Below are positions 55,625 to 64,000 of a DNA stretch of 64,000 nt, one piece after another (position 1 is the stretch's first letter; every line of letters starts with the position of its first letter). Under the pieces are notes generated by a model. That model was not told the origin of the DNA. It saw only the letters and a list, made by a program, of their open reading frames with translations, and searched no databases. The stretch is from Rhynchonema sp. JSB1_4 (Eukaryota > Nematoda > Chromadorea > Monhysterida > Xyalidae): the NCBI GenBank assembly GCA_030248065.1, contig JASAMV010008712.1, positions 1 to 64,000 of the forward strand, given 5' to 3'. Both the position numbers and the translations under genes were made by a program.

Positions 55625-58330
55625 GAAAAAATAAGTAGATACCGTATCAAATAACAACACCTACTGTATGTATCAATGATTTTACGATATTCTCAAAGTG
55701 CTGACTTCAGATGCAAACGACCATCACGCCGTGCGGTTGTGACCCAAAAGAAATAGTCAATGCATGTTGCTTACATCGAGAAAGTATGGGCCCTTCGGCA
55801 ACGCAGCATGGCCACGAACAAAGTACTGTTTCTTGTGGTGAATAGGGGCCTTCATTGTCGATGGATTGCTGCGATCGGACTGCTCTTGCTTCACCTATAA
55901 TGCCGTGTATTATATTGTTAGTGCGGTTATCAGTGTCGCAAGAAAAAGCTTCCAATTGCGATAACATTACATTGCTTGTCATCCCTTCGATAGTCGTATT
56001 GAATTGGGACTCGCTCATTGCGCCTAGCGATTGGCTTTTTCGTATGTCTTCATCGTCCGCAACCTTCAAATGGTTTACTTTCAGACCGACACTCTGCAGT
56101 GTTGTTTTAGAACCCAGAACTTGTGTGTACCCACATAAAGTATGCTATTTCCGCGTGCTGAGAGCGGTAATGCGGGCGGGAATTCGAACCTCCCCGGTGT
56201 CAGGTTCCCAGCCCTGTCTCATCCTCCGGCCGATAAGTTGCAGTGTGCATCATTAATCACAGAACACCGCGTGCGCAAAAAAACCGACATTTGTACGAAA
56301 AAATCTTTAATCTTTAATCTGAAAAATCTGTACCTGTGTTGTGAGCGGGAACTGTTGGATTTAAAAAATAGAACTTCGGCCGCGAATTCTCACTTCGGGC
56401 TTCTGTTGTTCAATTCTGTTCAATTCAATGTTGCTCGGCACTTCATGCTTTAGATCTTCACGTGTTTCTTCCGATATCTGCAGCCAATCTGTCTTGCACC
56501 AACGTTTGAAGCAGTCGGCTCCGGGGCTAAGCTGGGCACTTCATGGGTTCATTCATAAAACATGACCAACCTCCTTCTTGATCGCTCGTTGTTGGTTGAA
56601 CGTGGATAGCGGCACTGATTCGGGTGTCTCCTGCAGCGCTTAAAACTGTCTTCAATTCGCTGAGTTCTGCATTTCGTGCATTCAGTGGGACACACAAGAG
56701 TCAATGAGCTTGTGGGAGCAAAGCAATGGCATTCTTTAATCCCTTTACATAGTTAAATTTCCGTGCACGAGCTCCACTGTGCTTATATAGCCTCTATGAA
56801 ACATCACGGTTGGACGTGTGACTGACTGGCTGCCGCGTTTGTTGTCCACGGGTAGTTTCAGGTTGATGTTTCACCTTAGGTATGTAATCAGTGATCAAAC
56901 AACTCGTGCATGTTTTGCGCTTGTGTGTAAAAGCAATAACAATGAAGCAACAAAAAGCTGTTTTTGGGGGTGAGTCGTCTACATACGGAAAGACTTTGCT
57001 GGAAATTTAGAAATACGTTTCACTTTCTGATCTTGCTCCACCGTAATCTGATTAACAGCGTACTTGCGGCGTTTGCCGTTGCTTTCGCTCAAACGTAGCC
57101 AATTGAAAAGTACGTATTTTACATTGGCACTAACCTAACTTTTATAAATGACTTGTCAGTCATGGTTTCAACCTGTGTAGTATCGTATCATCGTTCCAAT
57201 CGTGTATTCCACATGTTCAATCATTGTCATAATTGTGTTGTAGCTTGCTGCCCTGCTGCTTGGTTATGGTGATATTAGCTGCGAGTGATGACGTCAACTT
57301 TGGTGAAATCAAGTTTGCTTTAGAAGATCTGATAAAGAGTGAAAAAACCACAAGTTGGCGTCGGCTTTTATGGCCGAACGAATTGGGGACAGCGCGGAAC
57401 ACGTTTCACTCAATTGTTGAAGGTTTGGGTTACGGTCTCCAGCCGGATTGTTGTGACATGCTGTACGACGATACGTAATTGAGCTGCATACTGATTATTG
57501 CATATTGAGCTGAGTTGATTATTTCGTGCAGCACTGCATCAAATCTTCATGAGCTGCTTTTTATTATTTCGTGCTCATTTGGCCACCACGCTCACATCCT
57601 GGCGCTACCGCGCCCCTCCTGACCCGGCTAGCTGTGACGCTGATCCCTATTTATCTACCCCTCACGGATGGAGGGTTGAGCGGTTGAACTTCAGCCTGCA
57701 CCTCAGCTGTGTTTTGCTCGACCGGTTGGGTGGTTGGGTGTTGACACACGACTTAACGTTGTACGTACATGTACATGGTGTACTTCAATAGATCGTTATT
57801 ACTTTGTGTGAAAAGAGATGGAACTTTTTGGCTGCACACGGTGCTTGGGTGGAAGTGCAAAAACTATGGTTTGCGGGCATAATTCCAAGGTGATGTTTGT
57901 CCAAACCATCAGTTCAACCTAAAATTACGTGAGTGTGCGATCGACGGGTCAGCCGTACAGTCGACCAACCGTTGACTAACAGTAATCATGGCGACGGTGT
58001 ACCGTGTTCCTGCGACCGTGACTCAAAGGGTCCATCAACTTGAGAGTCAACGCTGTTCCGGTAAGCACATATTTTATTACGATGATTATTCCTCACACGT
58101 TTCACGTATCCAACCGAACATGATTGAAAGAAAATGATAATTGCACTTTTCGTGGAGATTATACACCGATCTCTCCAAAGAAAATTATCTTGGTCAAGAA
58201 GCTATATCGAAACCAGGGTTGGGCAAAGAAAACGACGGCGTTTTTTTCTTAAAAAAACGACGTTTTCTTTTAAAAACGTCTGGGTGGTTTTTTTAAATCC
58301 TGAATTTCTTCAATTTTCCCTGATTTTTTA
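55625..58330. repeat. 2.7-kb segmental duplication, copy 2
   Basis: Collinear with 48940-51620. Near 57988 an ATG frame MATVYRVPATVTQRVHQLES leads to a GGTAAGC donor here, while copy 1 has a disrupting change at the same place. If this is a real first exon, only this copy is intact. The coding status of the block remains unproven. Confidence 0.85.
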
Positions 58331-58383
58331 GGGGAAGTACCCTGATTTTCAAGGAACATCTGAGATCCTGCGAGCCCAACAGG

Positions 58384-58666
58384 TATTGGTCGCACAATGA
58401 CTATATACAGTAAGAATTCATCAAATCAATCCTGATTTTCACGTTCAGTCACTCTTAACCACTGTGCTATTTGTGATTCTCACAAAACATTTTCAGCTGA
58501 AAATAATCTAGCAGATCAACCACGTTGCCGCAGGTCTGAAACATTCTCTTTACTACATGCTTTGTGTGCGATCACGCAACGCAACGTCATTGCCCCGTCA
58601 CTGTCCCTCTTTACAATACAGGAAAAAAATTTGACCAATTCTTATAAAGTCATTGTGCGACCAATA
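58384..58666. mobile_element. TATTGGTCGC MITE, copy 4
   Basis: Collinear with 19057-19333 and 42256-42532, ends TATTGGTCGCACAATGAC and TCATTGTGCGACCAATA. It includes GGTCTGAAACATT (about 58536). Confidence 0.9.
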
Positions 58667-61300
58667 TCTACTAGTGCTTGCAGAACCGGATTCGTCAACC
58701 GAGCCAAATCAATCAATGCCAATGTTCGGAACAGCGACAACACAGCAATGTTTCAGCTGGCCAGCTTTGTTGTGTGTGTGCGCTGCGGAATGGCTGCCTT
58801 GCGCGTGTTGTGGTAAACATTGTGTGAGCTGTGTAGGGTTTTGAAAAACGAAAAGCACATCCTGAACGCAGGATAATTGGACGATTTTTATTTGCAATTG
58901 ACAACTTATTTCATTCACCACAGTTGCCAAAAATTATGCAGCAGTAAAATTGTGCTTCAAAAAGGCTTGATTTTTCGGAGTGTTTCGTTTATAATTTGTC
59001 ACTCCTGGCGTTTCGTACAATGCTTTATATCTCGTTTGACAGAGAAACGTCTGCGTATAAAACGCTGAAAATATCTAAGATTGGATTACCGTGTGTCTTG
59101 CACAGGCCCGCCTCAAACTTTTCGTCCGAAATGTCTGTCTGGACAGGAATTTCTGACACTGGCGTTGCGGGAGACTATATTTACTATCGTGTGACGCGCA
59201 ATATACACGCTTCGCACTCGCAGCCTTGTTGGTTGCTTGCTCGACCAGTTTGGATACGGATAATCATGCGACACAAATTTTGACGTTCATATGAATTTTC
59301 TATGGGAAACGGTGGTCATGGCATGAAGTGCAGATCCCGAGGATCATGAGAGAAATGCGTGGCTCGCATTTTCTCCGCAAGGGCGTGCCAGACAACCCCA
59401 ACACAAAACATGAGCTTGCGATGAAAGTGGTGTGATTGAAAATTGATAGGGATAGCAGAGTGACGCCTTCAGTTCGACCTGAACTTGGACGGGTGTCATG
59501 TTTTTGTCCACGTATGGCAGTTTTATTTGGGCGTGAACCAACGAAAAGCAACAAACACATGAAAAAAAGCTCCAAACTTGAGATTTGAAACGTCACAACG
59601 AGCCGAAGTACATCTTGTTGTATTGCTTTTTCAAGCAGAAGAACATTATTTTTGTCGCCAAAAGTATGTATACCCATCATGTGATTCTGATGCATGATGT
59701 TGTTTCAATTCAGTTGTTTGAATCAAAGGCCAGTAGATCTTCCAGCAAATCTTCGCCCCAGTTCAACAAAATAACGGATTCAACGTGTACCTGAATTGCC
59801 TCTGCCACTCTCCCAACATCCACAGAACGTTCATTCGTGTGTATGTACAATATGTAGGTACACTCTACCTATCTGGCAGGCAGACTACGCGCTGTTTCGC
59901 TTGGCTGAGCTTCTAGGATCAAAACCCAGCTGAAGATCCCAAAAAATGGTTGAGGATTTTCCACTGTCGCTGCGCCAAACATGTACATACGGATCCCCAA
60001 ACAAGTAGCGTCCCTATGCGCAGAATTTTTTGGCCTACCGCAAGCCCACCGGATTGCCATCTTTAACATGTAAAGGTACATGCGACAACGACCCGACACA
60101 GGGGGCTACCGCAGACGACTTTGTATTGATCCAGTTTGCTGCGCATTTACTTGCTTTTGAGTTCCATTAAGCTGGGTCTAGTTTTGTGCTTCAGAACCCA
60201 CAGCAAGTAAATGTGATAATCAACTGCAACAACAGTCAGACGTTGTCCCAACCATGCCTACAACGTTCTATCCAACCCTACCCATTAGAGTCGCCGTTAT
60301 TAGTGTTGCTGGTTGGTACAAAGGTCCCCATGGATCGTTGCTCCCCCGAATATCTTTACCTTTTACTGTAGCGCGGAAGGCGCACAACAGACCATTCCTA
60401 ATCACAAGCGCACTATAAATGCCAAAGGAATGGAATGGAACAGGATGCTTATCGTGAGCATGTTGCATTGCAGCAGCAGGTTCAGTAAAGATCATCAACA
60501 ACTCAGTGACTCCACCAATAATTTGGAATTACATCAACGGACCTTTTGAATCTTTTGGTTGACCGACCGCCCGGCTGACATGTGCTGATATGAGCAATCA
60601 GTCTTATGCCAGACTGCGCATCACTATACATCCATATCTGTACAAAATGTGCGATTTGGTCTTACTATTTCCCAGCGAGTTGCGTTGCGCTGCAGCACGT
60701 TCAATAAAGGTCATCTGCAACGCAGTGACACTCCACCAAAAAATTTGGATTTACGTACATGAACTACTACCTTTTCAATCTTTTGGTTGTGTGTGCGTTA
60801 CTTGCCATTGGTTTGCGATTCGATGTCTCCAATCGCATTTGTACACACTGTGCTTGGTTTCGCCCACAAACACAGGTTTTTTGTTGTCACCATTCTTCAA
60901 AAACCAATTTCCGCTCTGTGTACTGATCAGCGTGGTGACTAACCTGTACCGCCCACAGCCAATGTGAAAAATTTCGCATTTCGCAATGTGTTAAGGTGGA
61001 ATTGCGTCACAACAAATAACAAGAGTTGCACGTTTCAATATATGTATATATGTATGTATTATTAATGATTGACGTAATTCAGGCCAGTTTTTGGTATTTT
61101 TTCTTGTTTCCGTTGAAATGGAATTGTATAAAAATATCAAAAATCGTGTGCAACGATCAGTTTGTTCAAGCGACAGACATTCTCTTCGAGTTTGAGACCA
61201 TATCGATATTTTACCGCAAGCTGTTCGCTTCCAAGTTTGGACATAAGTCGTTTATGTCATGTTGGATTTTACATTTTTGGACTCAAATTATTCAAATTTC
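58667..61300. other. Stretch without a supported gene
   Basis: Several open frames exist (for example 58996-59283 and 59300-59695), but none has a recognised domain, paralogue or splice-consistent extension. One ATGTTTCA occurs near 58749. No repeat family was recognised between 58.85 and 61.3 kb, so unknown exons may be hidden here. Confidence 0.45.
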
Positions 61301-61311
61301 AGACCTGCAAA

Positions 61312-61431
61312 ATGTCCTCCCGCCTGAGCACCCTGTTGTTGATGCTATGCATTGTTCTCGCCTTGATCATTCATTCTCCATGCCTGGCTTTTAGGTGCCT
61401 CAAGTGGTGCAAGGATACCGAAGACGGTTAG
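61312..61431 (+). CDS. Candidate small secreted peptide
   Basis: After a AAATTTCAG acceptor (61302), an ATG opens 39 codons starting MSSRLSTLLLMLCIVLALII, a clear signal-peptide-like hydrophobic segment with a likely cut after PCLA. The mature part would be FRCLKWCKDTEDG, with two cysteines. The frame then meets TAG within GACGGTTAGC, which could instead be a weak GTTAGC donor leading to further exons. Function is unknown; a neuropeptide, defence peptide or secreted effector is possible. No homology is recognised. Confidence 0.4.
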   Translation: MSSRLSTLLLMLCIVLALIIHSPCLAFRCLKWCKDTEDG

Positions 61432-62614
61432 CTTCTTTGGTCGTGTTTTCAGAGGCTCTTTATATTGAGCAACCGAGTCAAATATGGAACGAATAACTGT
61501 ACATCTGCGACCACCTAGACCATGCATTCGCAAACTTTATTAATGTACATTTTAGCGAATGGATGATGGTTTTGACTAGCGTATAGTAGCTCATTAGGGG
61601 CGGCAGGGGAAAAATTTTTGCGAAATAACATGGAGTTTAGAAAATAACAATAGGGTAATATGTTGTGACCGCATGTGTGCCGAAGCATAGGATTACGTTA
61701 ATCGATCGCCAAAGTATATTGCCTCAATATGTTGCGCAGCATGAACAATATTGTGCCAGAATTATGCTGAACAATTAAGCGTGCTCCTATGCTTCAACCC
61801 ATTTGCAACGTTGCGAAAAACACAATACTACACAGCATTGTTATTGTTCTGCTGCAACGTCATGTTGTTCTTTTGCACGTGTGCACATGTATCGGGTGGT
61901 CCAGAATTAGTTATACTAGGTGAACAGAACGACGTGTGAGGAACATACGAAGAAGCATCAAATAGGCCTAAAATTACAGTAGGTGACGAGGGTTTTCGGA
62001 CACGGGGAATCTGAAATTGGGCTCATTTTTTTAGTTTAGGACATATTGGGTCCAGGAAATCGCAAACCTCAAATTTTTGGACCCAAGTTTGATTGGCCCT
62101 AATTCTTTGACCCATATTGTCCGGACTATAAAACTGAACGTCTTTTTCGGAATCCGCGTGTCCGAATACCCCCTGAAGTTTGAACACGGACATTTATTGT
62201 CTGATTTGATTGTTGGATCCATTTTTCAGGCCCTTGGTATTGCTGCGCACGCGATGATTCGCCTTGGTTTCCCGGAGGTCAGAACGAACAGTGAATGAAC
62301 CTCACGTCACGTCCAAGGCCAAAGTTTGAACATGATCTACCAGTAAATGTCGCACTGATATTCAGCCTTATTTTCATTTTTTACCTTGAGCGTGTCCATG
62401 TTGGTCTATGTTGGTGAAAGCACGTCACACCGTTCCGTATTCCAAGTCCTTTTGTTGTTGAACATTTTTACCGCCAGAACGCAGCATCACATAATTCCGT
62501 GAAAAAGCTAAATCCGCACAGTTCCGCTCTGAATTGAAACTTCTCACAAGACATGAAAAATACGTTTGGCCGGAATTTAGTTCTGCCCAGTCCAGCCCAG
62601 TGAACTAGCGCCGT

Positions 62615-62899
62615 ATGAATTATACAAGAATGAGTACTCTGGTTTTTTACTGTGTAGTGTGTTTCAGTGCATTGTCTTTGTGCGGATTTTCCTTTCCGTT
62701 GTGCGTTAGTTGTTGACTACAACGATTCGTTCGTTGCTATTGGTGTATTGAAGTCCAGAAAAGTGAACGTTGGAAACTTCTGGGACTTTAGCTTTATAAA
62801 CTACATACCATACACTCTTCTGATAAAACTGATCAATCTCCACACTTTCAGGTTCACAATAAAGCACGTTACCCGACAGAAATGGCCCGAAATAAGTAA
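62615..62899 (+). CDS. Candidate small secreted peptide, two exons
   Basis: Exon 1 (62615-62704) encodes MNYTRMSTLVFYCVVCFSAL and SLCGFSFPLC, a signal-peptide-like start, and ends at a GTTAGT donor in phase 0. Exon 2 (62852-62899) follows a CTTTCAG acceptor in phase 0 and encodes VHNKARYPTEMARNK and TAA. An AATAAA lies about 25 bp downstream. The short length and lack of homology keep confidence low. The alternative is chance open frames. Confidence 0.32.
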
Positions 62900-63000
62900 T
62901 TTTAAACAATAATAATAAATTAAGAAATAAAAAGATTTTTGTGCTTTAAGTATAATTTATGCAAAGCGTAGGCGGTACCACATATGCATGGCATCAGGAC

Positions 63001-63691
63001 CAGTGGTCAATAAAAAAAAATTTTTATTCGAACCCCATTTTTAAAAAAAAAATTTTTTTTTTATTCCACCCAAAATCTGCCCAACACGATAAAAAATGAG
63101 CGCTCAAGTACAAAATAGGGGTATTTTTGTTACATAATGTGTTCTAAGTGCATATAAAGCACAGGTGATACGAAAACCATGCTATCCAATGGTCGATAAG
63201 TACCAACCATAGTCAGGTACACACCCGCACCCTTCCCCAGGTGGTGCGGGAGTGATGGTATGGCTTTCGGGACGGGAATTTTGGGTGAAACTATGACGTC
63301 TAGGTACACGACCAATGCAAGTAAGCTGCACATAGTGTGAAATTAGTGTGAATACAAAACAGAATCACTCCTTTCGGGTCTGGGCCATGGATAAATAAAT
63401 TCCCACCCAGTCACATGTACGTGTGTAGTCATATGAGAGGCCCTGTGAGTGTGCGCACTATGTCTAGATGCCACAAAACAACGATTATGGCGCACCCAAT
63501 ACACTCATGGTAGGGTTAGGTGATGTCAACAGTAGCAATTTTTGTGCAAAAAATAGCACTTTTAGAGCAAAAAAATCGAGAAATTTTCGAATTTTGAAAT
63601 AATAAAAAAAATTTTTTTTTAACTTTTGGAACGAATTTTTTAAAAAAAAAATTTTTTTTAATTAAAAAAAAAATTTTTAAAAAAACCACTG
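63001..63691. mobile_element. hAT-like element with poly-A/T arms
   Basis: A 691-bp element starting CAGTGGTCAATAAAA and ending TTTTAAAAAAACCACTG, flanked by an exact 8-bp duplication ATCAGGAC (62993-63000 and 63692-63699). Its right half is the reverse complement of 44379-44590. No transposase is visible. Confidence 0.92.
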
Positions 63692-63905
63692 ATCAGGACA
63701 GTGTTGTGCATGAACGTTAATTTGCCTGGTGGCCATTAATAAATTGATCAAGAAGAAGCAATCAACAAGCAAGCATAAAAATGAAAATAAAATATTAAAC
63801 AAACTAATATAATAACTTGCATTGAAGTATAATTTGTGCTTCACATAACACGTACAACACATGCTTGATGTCGGAACGGCATTGTATTTCAATATTAATT
63901 AGGGC

Positions 63906-63996
63906 GCCCTTAGTCATAGTGGAAAATGGAAATGGAAATGCAAAAAATATTCTATGTCCAAGTTTTCCATTTCCATTTTCCAATATGACTAAGGGC
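63906..63996. mobile_element. Short hairpin, GCCCTTAGTCATA ends
   Basis: A 91-bp hairpin with arms GCCCTTAGTCATAGTGGAAA and TTTTCCAATATGACTAAGGGC and an inner GGAAATGGAAATG/CATTTCCATTTTCC. It lies at the right window edge, so flanking duplications cannot be fully checked. Confidence 0.7.
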
Positions 63997-64000
63997 ATAC

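Noticed and set aside
58667..58844. Frame LAEPDSSTEPNQSMPMFG after a TTGCAG
   Set aside because: The style resembles the acidic zinc-finger linkers, but no finger, paralogous alignment or donor could be shown.

Overview
The window is repeat-rich animal DNA, most likely from a nematode. That assignment is an inference. It rests on short introns with T-rich TTTTCAG acceptors, small compact exons, the type of genes present, and a dense TGTTTCA motif field resembling nematode 21U-RNA promoters. No ribosomal or mitochondrial marker settles it.

Layout. 0-4.9 kb: a 50-bp minisatellite interrupted by a MITE, a probable two-exon minus-strand gene for a small basic protein, then GC-rich (CGGCCC)n nested hAT-type remnants. 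4.9-5.8 kb: the last three exons of F-actin capping protein alpha. 5.8-10.3 kb: several hAT-like elements with exact 8-bp target duplications, some nested. 10.45-13.0 kb: a four-exon gene for an unrecognised single-pass membrane protein. 14-18.3 kb: hairpin elements and a complete five-exon METTL21D/VCP-KMT-type lysine methyltransferase gene. 18.9-46.4 kb: a tandem family of a previously unfamiliar multi-exon C2H2 zinc-finger gene: ZF1 (11 exons), duplicated junction debris (orphan first exon and frameshifted last exon), ZF2 (9 exons) and a decayed ZF3. The introns and spacers are full of hairpin transposons, including three 1.66-kb TTAA-flanked foldback elements. 46.8-58.3 kb: a satellite-like array of roughly 0.96-kb units with a tRNA-like insertion, a 42-bp minisatellite, and a 2.7-kb segmental duplication. 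58.3-64 kb: mostly unassigned, with two candidate small secreted-peptide genes and a complete hAT-like element.

The most striking signal is the octamer ATGTTTCA/TGAAACAT. I counted about 47 copies by eye on both strands, against about 3 expected from base composition, and about 40 of them lie between 14.35 and 45.81 kb. It occurs in zinc-finger exons (in different reading frames), introns, intergenic DNA and the centres of unrelated hairpin elements, often as divergent pairs. It differs by one base from CTGTTTCA, the core of the C. elegans 21U-RNA (piRNA) upstream motif. A piRNA-type promoter cluster is therefore the leading hypothesis, with a pairing-centre-like protein-binding array as the main alternative. 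I saw no prokaryotic operons or CRISPR arrays.
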